NCBI RefSeq assembly: GCF_040436345.1
Contig: NC_133232.1
Span: 12,572,360 to 12,636,359 of the forward strand
DNA length: 64,000 nt
Source of the DNA: Pagrus major
Taxonomy: Eukaryota > Chordata > Actinopteri > Spariformes > Sparidae
Direction: 5' to 3'
Shown: positions 47,146 to 56,974 of the stretch, one piece after another
Position numbering within the stretch: position 1 is the stretch's first letter
Layout: every line of letters begins with the position of its first letter
Translations under genes and position numbers: made by a program
The notes under the pieces: model-generated
What the model was told of the DNA's origin: nothing
Database searches by the model: none
Seen by the model: only the letters and a program-made list of their open reading frames with translations

Positions 47146-50100
47146 ATGAGTTCCCCAGCCATACTGAAAATCGTCCTGACAGACAACACGTGTCAAAGAT
47201 TGACGTTCCCAAGAGGACTACCTACAGCCCTTGATGACCTGATTTGTGAAGTACAGAGACAGTGTGGCTTAATGTCAAATTTTAGACTGCAGTTCATGGA
47301 CTCGCTGTTTGGAAATGACTTTATGAACCTGACTTCCATGGACGAATTACAGGATAGAGGGACAATTAGGGTAATTCCAGATGCCTTAACTCCCATGAAT
47401 GCTAGTAGCCCCTCCATCTCAACTGCTGCTCCTTCCACCACTTCAAATTTTGAAGGACCTTCATCCCCATCTGTTAACAGTGTCGACACTGACATCATCT
47501 CTTCACCAGAGTCTGAGCCATCTGGGTCAAGGTCACTTTGGCCTCCCACCTTCCAATGCCCTATGTTTTCTTATGATGCAGAATTGAAACTTCAGAGGGC
47601 AAATGCAGCTTACAAGGAGAAAGGTACCTTGCTTTGTGCAGATGCAGACCCTAAACTGAAATCAGACATTCTCCATGGACTAACTCAAGAAATAGTCAAG
47701 TATGGTCTTTATGTCACTGACAAGCAGTTTAGCATGGTTGGGAAGGCCCTCATTTCCAGGCACCCTTGCCTAACTGAAGAAAGTTCTTTCACTGGATATG
47801 CTGGGTGGAAAAGTAGCTTGAAGAATAAACTGGCACTCTACTGTTCTCGCTTGAGGAAACTGGGGTGTCCTGAGGTGATGATCAACTCTGTTGAGCGGAC
47901 ACCTGGGATCAAAACAAGTCCTGCTCTTGGAATAAAAAAACCAAAGAGATCCGAGGTCAACTACTTCCCTGCTTATCCTACAGGGGAAAATGATGTGTCC
48001 CTTGAGAAGCTTAGAGCGGAACTTACTTCTGACGTTAAGAGGAGGAATAGCAGGGAGGTGATAAGAATGAAAATGGAGAAGACATTTGCTTACAGAAGAC
48101 AAGAAATTGTTCGTAACACACCCTTGATCCATGAGGTCCAGGAAAAATGGCCAGCCCTCTTCGAAGTACAAGAGGTGAGGCAATATGATAACTGTAAACT
48201 GACATGATTCTGAAGAGGATTGTGATTGGCGAATGCATGCAACATGTGGTTCATAGAGAGAGATTGTTTTTTTGTGTCTATTTTTGTGCTTTATGTTGCC
48301 ATGTTGATGGTTTATATTTCAGGTTTCTGTCCAAATCACTGAAAATTAAAGGTTAGGTGGGAGATCCTTGAAAATTCTTTTAGCAAGCTGAATATGAAAG
48401 TGCGTTTCTTTAGACATTCCCTGAAGGCCCACCTCCAGAGTACAGGACAAGCGTTGTCTATGACACAGAGAGTGGAGGAGAGGGACATCTGGCAGTTTAA
48501 GGAGGTTTGGTGTGAATTGAGCCGTAGCCCTATTCAAGGTCACTGAATGCTGTCTATGGACCATTTTAGGTTCTAGTTCCATTGCTGTTCCCACAGGACT
48601 TCCTGTTTAACATTCCATACGTTATCTTAATGTAGAGGAAGTTGTCTGGGAACAAAATAGAATGTTCAAGCATTGTATTTGTTTACATCACTGAACCCCT
48701 CCATAGGAAGAAGAACGAAGAAATTTGATACAACATAGGCCGAATAGTGAACTGGTCACTTACACTAAGTAAATGGGGCATAGTGACTCACTTTTAGTTT
48801 CATTTTGCTATGCCCCATTCACTTAATAGTAGTCATTGGTTCATTACTCGGTCTATGTTGCATCACATTTTCTGGTTCTTTTTCCTACAGACAGCACTTG
48901 GTGATCTCTAACAACAGGGGATGGATCAATTCACACTTAAGTTTGATAGACATGTCAGCATTGAATCGTTTCGAACGAGACACTCAAAACTATTGGATGT
49001 TTTCTGTCCTGTTCATTCCGCAAGGGGCCAACCTTTTTTATTTTTGTGTTGGAGCATTTAATTAATTAGTTGAAATCAGGGTGTGAAGGGGATTTTAAGC
49101 AATAATACCAGTATATCTCTTTATTTGTTGTCTTCCTCAGATCAATGCCGAATTCAAGCGGATCACAACCATCCCCCTCCAGTCCAGATTTCTTTCGCAG
49201 CTAGACATTCTCTCCGACAAGCTTGTGAAGCTTTTCAAAAACCGAGCTGGCCCGATTGGCACACATCTAAAGACCATTTTGTCACCCATTACTCAGGTAG
49301 GAATTGCCTCACTGCTGTGGGATGATGATTGATGTGTGTCGTAAAGTAAAATGTTTGTCTAATTAAATGTCACTTTTTCCTAATCCCTGTTGACCTAGGA
49401 TGGTGATGGTGATCGTGATAATGATGATGTTGATGTTGGGCGGGAGTGCCTTCTGAAAGGGTTGTGCATCTACCTCAATGAGGACCCGAGCAACCTTGTT
49501 CGAGAAATTGTGGTAAGTGTAAATTGTGGCCCATTTGGACACAAGAACTGCAGAACTACACAAAAGTTGGAATTTCACAAAATGCTGACAAATTTCCAAA
49601 CAGGTCATTATCACATGAAGTCAGAGTCAGGGAGGTAAAGTTGATCTAATGGGTCATAGAAACTGAAGGCTCTATGCAGATGTAGTGCAAAAATATATAC
49701 TGCAAGCAGACAGAGGCGATCTGTAGGCTGAAAACATGGCAGAGAACATTTATTGTAAAATGACAGTAAGTTAGAATCACGAGCCCGTATAAGCCCGGAG
49801 GGCAGCACAGCCTACCGCCAGGGCGGCTACACTGTACTGACCTCCTGAACCACATCTTTCTACAGTATTTAAAGTGTGTCTCCTCCTCTCCGAGGAAAAG
49901 CACGATCATCAAATGATTGTTAGCCAGCCTGTGGCCTAACAACAAAGGGATAAAGGTCATGAGCTTGATTGGCAAAGAGTGGGCTTGATCAAAAGATGAT
50001 GACTACAGCCCTGTGTCAAGACAACCCTTAGGAATACATCAGATATAGTTTCATGCTACATTCCATCATATAATTATTTATACTACACAGACTCAATGTA

Positions 50101-50470
50101 TGGATATGTTTTTAATGGATTTGTTTAACACATTCTCACTATATCGTTTTATCTTACTCTGCAGGAAGAAGATGACATCCACATTCAGAAGGCAGTGGAA
50201 GAAACAACAGTTGGCATTCTTGTTGTGAAGCGCCATATCGCAGACCATTCCGACATTGGGATCATTCTGGAGGGGCAGCAGGTATTGCAGGAAATAGACA
50301 ATGTGGCTTTAGCAGCAGCAATGCTGTTTGGGCTCATATATGCGCTCAACTTGGATTACCCTAAAGAACTCAAATACACTTTTGAGGTTCTCCAAAAGGT
50401 AGTCATGGAGCTGGAAGGTACCACCATGTCAAAAAAATGCCAGGTCCTGAAAAACAGACTCCGCGATTGA
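47146..50470 (+). CDS. SAMD3-like (PB1-type) protein, copy 2, intact
   Basis: Four exons read without any break: 47146-48174, 49141-49296, 49399-49512 and 50165-50470. All have GT..AG introns in phase 0 and together encode 534 residues. The N-terminus is PB1/ubiquitin-like (ILKIVLTDNTCQRLTFP, then QRQCGLMSNFRLQFMD, GTIRVI). A Ser/Pro linker follows, then a conserved middle (SYDAELKLQRANAAYKEK, YGLYVTDKQFSMVGKAL, HPCLTEESSFTGYAGWK, KKPKRSEVNYFPAYP). The C-terminal part has FKRITTIPLQSRFLSQLD, ECLLKGLCIYLNEDPSNLV, ETTVGILVV and FGLIYALNLDYPKELKYTF. It is a teleost multi-copy family; there is no enzyme motif, and PB1 domains usually mediate protein pairing. The acceptor before exon 1 (47133) is the natural partner of the donor at 46937 in the preceding gene. 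Confidence 0.8.
48704..48891. mobile_element. Hairpin-forming MITE in intron 1 of SAMD3-like copy 2
   Basis: Arms of about 80 bp are inverted copies: ACATAGGCCGAATAGTGAAC and GGGGCATAG on the left, CTATGCCCC and GTTCATTACTCGGTCTATGT on the right. The loop is about 25 bp. It has no coding sequence. Confidence 0.8.
49617..50070 (-). mobile_element. Probable solo LTR in intron 3 of SAMD3-like copy 2
   Basis: Read on the minus strand: a start like TGTAGCATGAAAC, a TATA-like TTTAAATACTG, a GC-rich R region, then AATAAATGTTCTCTGCC and a T-rich end. The arrangement is that of an LTR. No target duplication was found and no internal retroelement sequence is present. Confidence 0.55.
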
Positions 50471-50945
50471 GGTTTTTTTTCTTCAAATTGCTAAAACAGA
50501 TTTTTTTTTTTTTGCTATTGTGTGATCATTTCTGTTTTTCTGTGTTAGCAATCTGAAAGAAATACTATAGCTGCTTTTGAATGGCAAACCACTGAATAAT
50601 GGGGTTACTAATGTAGGACAGATGGTAGGACAAAAAGATAGCAGTCTAGCAGTGACATAATATTGACTGGTGTTACATGGTGTGATGGTTGTAGAGCAAT
50701 TGTAAATACCAATGACTGTATATGGTGTTGGTTCCTAGTTGAATTGGTGTAAGATGAAACCGGTGCTGTTAGGCTTTTTCTAAGCTGGTTACAGAGGTTG
50801 CTTAATTTGTTTTAGTGAACATGATTTTAATATGTGCAACCGATGTACAAGATTTTTTTATGTTAATTCAACAGCCCATTTTTTTCAGTGTGCTTGCACA
50901 CTGAACAGGAGAAAACAGACTGATCAAAAATAAATTTTTAAAAAA

Positions 50946-51081
50946 CAAAACACATGCTTGCTAACCAAAGAGCAGGGAAAACGGTGGTGTACATGACTCA
51001 ATTCGGAGTAAACCCTCTTTGATAAAATGGTCGGTACACAGGACTTAACGCAGTAAAAACACACTGTGCATGGTAAATTAA
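50946..51081 (+). repeat. Right-flank copy of the 42.7-kb repeat
   Basis: It contains ACACATGCTTGCTAACCAAA and GAGCAGG, then TACATGACTCAATTCGGAGT, and then AACACACTGTGCATGGTAAATT. These match motifs at 42654-42893 in the same orientation. Confidence 0.85.
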
Positions 51082-51339
51082 GCTACATACCAAGCAGCTA
51101 TTGAGTAATTTAGTTGTAAATTAAAAACAAAATAAAATACACATCAATGTAGTTTGTGCGTAGTGTAATGACTGACTACGTAGAAGCTTTAGCATCGACC
51201 ATGGCAATTATGCAGTAAGACCCACAAACTCGCCAGCAGCAATGTTAAGCACAGGCTTTACCTTTCAAGTAAGCCAACAAAAATTCTGCTGACATTTCAT
51301 TTTAAATAAAATCCATATTTAATACTTTGCAGACTTACC

Positions 51340-51420
51340 TGGCTCACCGCCGTCCACTGCTGCCACTCACCTCGACCTTCCACTGCGGGGTTAGAAAATG
51401 GCGGCTGAAACGAAACCTAA
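51340..51420 (-). promoter_or_regulatory. Possible minus-strand first exon/promoter
   Basis: On the minus strand GCCGCCATTTTC is followed by GGTCGAG|GTGAGTGG and, 30 bases on, GAGCCAG|GTAAGTC. These look like a 5' untranslated exon with alternative donors. No coding exon was found downstream of it on that strand. Confidence 0.35.
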
Positions 51421-51834
51421 GAAACATTAGTGGGCATGTTCTTGCTGTATTACTCCAATAGGATTTCCTGTTTTTTTGCTCCCATTCTAGCGGCCACTGG
51501 AAATAATTACAATCCAAAATTAATAAAAAATACTCTTTTAGAGGAAAATGATGTTAACTCTGAAAAAATTACTCTCTCGTTTTTCCTGTGTATGACATTA
51601 AATTGTCACAAGACAACCAATGCAATGACAACATTCACACATTAATTTCTGCAGTTCATGGAAGTGTACAGACACTTTCTGTCCTTCCTTTTTTGTTTCT
51701 GGTGTGTGTTGTGGCTTCCATTTAATTATTTGTGCTAAGTACTGTAGACCAAAACAAGGTTATGTAATGGAAAAATAAAAACAAACAGAACCTGATAAGT
51801 TTCAATACAATGCTTCTTTTTCTATAATTTTAGG

Positions 51835-52178
51835 ACAATGTACCTCAAGCAATAGATGATGTCCACTCCCATGGACTAACGGAAGGGCAAAGTTGCATCG
51901 CGATTCTCTCCTTTGCATTGAGACACAACACTACAGGTGTATTGATGGAAGACTTGCTGAATCTTCTAAAGTTACATTCTGCTGAGACAAGTATAGTTCC
52001 AGCAAGCAAGTCTTTTTGGAGAAACCATTAGCTGGTATTTGAACACCATCATTACTGCAGAGTATGTACTAAGTACCTTGGCACTTCACGGTCACAAGAA
52101 GAAACACTTACATGTGTGTCATGTTCCTCACCCATAACAGTAAAAGCCAGTTTACTGTGGAGGACTAAACATGACTTA
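51835..52178 (+). pseudogene. Fragment of a transposase-family N-terminal domain with zinc-ribbon-like cysteines
   Basis: After an acceptor (ATAATTTTAG, ending 51834) the frame reads LTEGQSCIAILSFALRHNTT, then GVLMEDLLNLLKLH, then SKSFWRNH, a TAG stop, and LVFEHHHYCRVCTKYLG with a second pair LTCVSC. The ...LALRH..TG..LEDLL.L...H pattern followed by two CxxC pairs is, as I recall it, a conserved start of a group of transposon-derived proteins in fish. The in-frame TAG and the lack of any downstream domain mark it as a remnant. It ends at an ATAA microsatellite. Confidence 0.45.
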
Positions 52179-52358
52179 AGTATAAATAAATAAATAAATA
52201 AATGCATAAATAAATGTATAAATAAATACAGGAATAAATAAATAAATGCATAAATAAATGTATAAATAAAATAATAAATACATGCATACATAAATGAATA
52301 ATTAAATAAATGTATAAACAAAAGAATACATAAATGCATAAATAAATAAATAAAAGAA

Positions 52359-52389
<31 letters not shown>

Positions 52390-52395
52390 ATGCTT
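52178..52395 (+). repeat. (AAATAAATGCAT)n / (AAAT)n microsatellite
   Basis: A long run of AAAT units with interspersed GCATA and GTATA variants. Open frames rich in Tyr, Ile and Phe on the minus strand arise from the repeat. Confidence 0.95.
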
Positions 52396-53508
52396 TACAT
52401 TTATTTCGACATTTCTGTTCACCTACATTTATTTATTTCTGTATTTCTGTGTCCATATGTTAATGAGGTAGGAGGTCCTAACCTCAGTCAACAGCATGAT
52501 TGGTTACAGGAGTGTGCTCGATTCGGGTCTACTACTTCTGCCTTACTAGCAGCGCTGATTCGTGTACAGGAATGTTGTTGGCTACCAGCCCGCCCGCTCA
52601 GCTAACCATTAGCTGCAGTTGTTGACATTTGTTATTTATGTAGCTCTGGTTTAGTAATGGCATTTTTTGTACGAGCGATTGTGAATGAATTACGATCATT
52701 AGCGAACGATTTAGAGAACCATGCAACCAACAACTATGTTCAGTTTCGTCTGGATAGATTGATGGATGACTTGGCTCAGCTCAACGCCAATATGGATGTG
52801 GAAATTGAGCCAGCAGTGTTAGACGGTCTTGAAGAAGTCACCCGCCAACTTTACATCCTGTCAGAGACAGAAGAAGGGACCCTTGGACATCCGTCGTACA
52901 ATATACCCCCCACTTTAATCGGAGTACCTACTCTGGGGGCACACTGCTGAGGAAATAGCACAGGTGTTGGGAGTGTGCGAGAGAACAATTCGTCGGAGGA
53001 TGGCACAGTACGGAATAAGGTAATTTTACTCCCCTAACGCTACATTGTCTGTTTGTCTGGTTTCCTCTTTATATTCTTTTAAAGGTGGCAATATATGTGT
53101 GCAAATTCACAGATATATTTAACTAGCTAGTGTTTATTGAAGGTAACGTTGCTCACCTTATCTCCAAATAACACTGGGAAATATACTGTGTTTCTTATAT
53201 AGTCTAATGTTAGGTGCACATTTGAGCATTAAATGTTTGTTAGTCTAAGCTTTTTGTATAAATTGTTCATGATATCATAGAACATTTATCCCTACAATAA
53301 TGTCTCCTTGCACTGCTCTGCAATCTGAGTTTAAGTTAACTAAAAATTAACTAACGTTACTGATATTAACTTACATTAATATGGACTGGGAATAGGTCTA
53401 ACAATACTTGATGATATAGGCCTATATGCTTTGGTTTTCAATGACAGATGGACTGGTGACTAACATGCTTATATTACTGACAAAGTAATGTAGGAGTGTA
53501 GTAATTAG

Positions 53509-53859
53509 TGTAGGAGCCAAAATTGGTTTGGCCTGTATTATTAATTGTTTATTCTGCACACGCTCTTTGGTTACTATCATTTCCGGCAATTAACACCTGG
53601 GTGTGGTTTCACGGTATTTTACCTGTTCAGTTGCACGGCGGTTCTGGTTAGACAAAGAGGGTGAGTGGGGTTGGATATTTTCTGTTGACCGTTTCAATTC
53701 ATTTCCATAACGTATCGTTTTGTTTCCATATACTTATATAATTTTTTGTTTCAATAAAAACGTTACTTTGAGTCAAGAATGGATTTATACGAGCGCATCG
53801 CAGACAAGACCCCACTGAGCCTCTTAGCAGCCTTTTAAATTGGACAATTAGTCGCTACA
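53509..53859 (+). mobile_element. Solo LTR in intron of integrase copy B
   Basis: A 351-bp block begins TGTAGGAGCC and ends GTCGCTACA, with AATAAA at 53753. The flanks ATTAG and CTTAG form a 5-bp duplication with one mismatch. Confidence 0.6.
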
Positions 53860-54834
53860 CTTAGTTTATCATATGTACTCCTTACAGGTAGTGGATTTGT
53901 GCTGCTGCATTTGTTGATACTGCACATGGGTGCCATTAATTAACATCTTCAGTTTGTCAGATAATCTGTAACCCTATTTCTGGAGTAAAAAGTGAACAGA
54001 GTAAGATGTGACATTTCAGCACAATTGCATTAGTTTGGCACATGATAGTCTTGCTTTGATAAACTCATACAATATGAACGATTTTAACTTAAATTATAAA
54101 TAAAATTCATAAACTGATAGGCATTTAGGTTATTTCTACAGGACACAGCAGCTGAGTTTAGACTAAACAGGAATGAGGTTTCTTTTAGGTGACACCGATT
54201 TAAAATAATCTAATCCTTACACTGCAGCTAACGACAGAGCAACAGACTCCTTGTGGTCAATGTGTTTTGTTTGTACTGTGAGATAGGTGACATTTCTTTG
54301 TTGCCTCTTGTGACTTTTTTCTTGTTATTTTTGATGATCAGAGTCCACAATCTATTAACTCAAATAGAGGACAACAATCTGGATGAAACTGTGACCCAAA
54401 TTCTGCAGCAGCATCCCATGACTGAATACAAAATGATGGTTGGGCACCTGAATGCACAAGGCATACACATACAAAGTAAAGAATTGTATTCATTACCCAT
54501 TCATCTGTTTAGGGGTTATTTTATGTTGGGATTTGGCCTACTTGCTGATTTACTCACAATGTGAGGAAGCTGCTTTATTTAGTGCTAGTCTGGATTTTAT
54601 CTGGATTTGTGAATTCACTGCCAGATTGGGGAATGCTTTACTTTTTTTCAGTACACCATATCTGTGCATTGTTTTGCCTATTATTGGACAGCGTGTCCAG
54701 GAATCCATGCGGCGAGTGGATCCTGGTGGAGTTTTGATGCGCACCCTTCAGCTGAGCCCAAGAAGGCGTAGGAAGTACTCTGTTAGAGCACCGAACAGTT
54801 TATGGCACATCGATGGAAATCACAAACTGATAAG

Positions 54835-55349
54835 GTATCGAAAAAACATTAACCATCTCAAGCACCCACTTCATTGTAGATTTTACTACTGTAAGATACT
54901 AACTACCCAGTTTAGTGTATATCCAGAGCAGTCACAAAAGCCCATCTACAATTTTAATTAACCTACCAGTGCACTGCAAGCCAAACTGGGATTTATCAAT
55001 GGTGGATGGATCAAATTATTTAATCCATCAACGTTCTTGTGCATGCAAATCAGTTTTACTGACTTCTACCAGCATCAAAATTAAGAGTAATGCTGGTTGG
55101 TTTTTTGAACTTTTAGGTGGGGTGGCTTTTTAAAGTGGTCCGAACGGGTCAGTTAGAAACTGTAATAAACCTTCTGTTTTTGGCACAGTACTCTATTGTA
55201 GATTGTACAATGTAGAAATTGTAATCTGTGTATATACAGTCTGACAGGGGCTAAAATGGCTACGGCTCCCACACTGTGCACCCAGTATTGATGTCAATAT
55301 TGGGTTAGGGGCTACCGAATTAAAGTTGCACTCAAAACTTTAACCTCAG
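54835..55349. other. Intron-like stretch where catalytic exons are expected
   Basis: No frame here reads the second Asp or Glu segment of the integrase core. I see no other gene or named repeat. Confidence 0.5.
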
Positions 55350-56974
55350 CCATTGTCTACAATGAAATGCATCTCTTTGCTCTGCACTGGTGCTTTGTGC
55401 CCGACATACAGAAGCACCTTCAGTTTTTCCAGCGTGGCTGGAACTGCCACAGACTACGCACTGAGGGCAACCAGTCACCGCTGCAACTGTGGACTCGCCA
55501 TGAGCATGAGGCGCAGCAGGGCCCCATACAGGTTTGAATTTATTCAGTAATTCTGTTTTACTTTAACTTTTAATTTCCTACATGGGATATTGTCAACATT
55601 ATCTCCACTTTATGTCCATTATAAAGTGCATGTATCAGTAGCAAAATGTAACTAATAGTGGCCTTTTGTTCAGGAACTAAATGTGATTTATACTGCCTAT
55701 CATTGGCACTTTCAACACAATAAGGTATTGCTACAATGTTGTGGTCAAACAAGGAGCAGTGATTTAGAGAGAAGATTATACATCTTAGCTCTCAAAATTA
55801 ATGTATTAGCTCTTGGAAATTGTAGTCAAGCTCTTTCTGATGCCATAACTGTTTTTGGGGCATATATTACAGAATCCCAGATGATAAACAAGTGATAGTT
55901 TTGTAAAATGAATGAATATGGCTTACAGTTCTGTAGACATATTTACCATAAAAATCTTTAAGACTTTGATTTTGATTGACCCTTTATCCTACCCTTTAAC
56001 CTCAGCTTTTGCAATTGCAGGTTGACATGTAGTTTGGAGTTGACTGGACTGGACCATGTGGTCACTGTCAGCCTGGTGTTGTGGTCCCTGAAGTTCAGCT
56101 GCAGCGCTCACTGACTGACCAGGAAGTTGAAAGTCTACCAGACCCTGATGGCCCTCTGTCCAATGTGTTAGATGTTTATGTACAAAGTGTGAGCTTATTA
56201 TCAGAAATGCTCCAGTAAATCCATATTGCTCAAGTTCTGAAAGAAGCCGGAATTATGGTTTAGCAGTTCTGATATCTGTGTTGAATCGCATTCTTATTTG
56301 CCAAACACATCTTTGTTTCAAGTGTCTAAAATGATTTTTTTTTTGAAGTAAAAAGAATGGTAATGACAGCATTTTTATTTTATACCAGATGTATAAAACT
56401 TGCTGCATTGTAAAATATGACTGCAAACAAACACTTTTTGCAATAAGCAATTTATGTCTATTACTATTAATGAACTTTTTTTTTAACCATTAAGTTTAAA
56501 CATTGAAAACCATTATGGTTATGTAACAGAGCCTTGTACGAGAAACTGTCCTGTAGTTACCAAGATAACTTGTTTTGAAGTATTCATTTCACATGTGATT
56601 GGAGACTTACAGTCTCTGAATCAGAAGGCTTGGGAAACTGCAACATGCATCCTGTTTCAGAACAATACTACAAATAAAGAACAGCAACAATTCAATTTGT
56701 CTCTGTAACAGTCTCCTGAGCTTTAAAGGAATTGTGAACAATGAGATTAAACCTAAAAGACAATTGTATAGACATGAAACAAATAACAACTTTGCTTCAC
56801 CACATCACAAGCATGCAGACCTTTTTACTGCACCAGTGTTACACACACTGGCAGAACTAGGCACTAGTTGATATCAATCTTTCAAATGCTTTTATGCTGC
56901 AATCCAAATTTTGTTGCAGGCCAAGCAAGACAACAAATGTACACTAAGGTGTACAGTGATATATTGATGTGTCC

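Larger units (their letters stand above)
52657..56218 (+). pseudogene. Integrase-core-domain gene, copy B
   Basis: Same family as copy A, opposite strand. Exons: 52657-53019 (start ATG, MAFFVRAIVNELRSLANDL; a frameshift near 52918, then TAEEIAQVLGVCERTIRRRM, a helix-turn-helix); 54342-54475 (NNLDETVTQILQQHP, MVGHLNAQGIHIQ); 54692-54834 (RVQESMRRVDPGGVL, then PNSLWHIDGNHKLIR with the likely first catalytic Asp); 55350-55531 (MHLFALHWCFVPDIQKHL, then GWNCHRLRTEGNQSPLQLW); and 56021-56218 (in-frame TAG, FGVDWTGP, VVVPEVQLQRSL, stop). The exons that should carry the second Asp and the Glu are missing between 54834 and 55350. It ends about 750 bp from the end of the HECT gene on the other strand. 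Confidence 0.75.

Noticed and set aside
52052..52422. Membrane-like Tyr/Ile/Phe-rich proteins
   Set aside because: The frames are translations of an (AAAT)n microsatellite.
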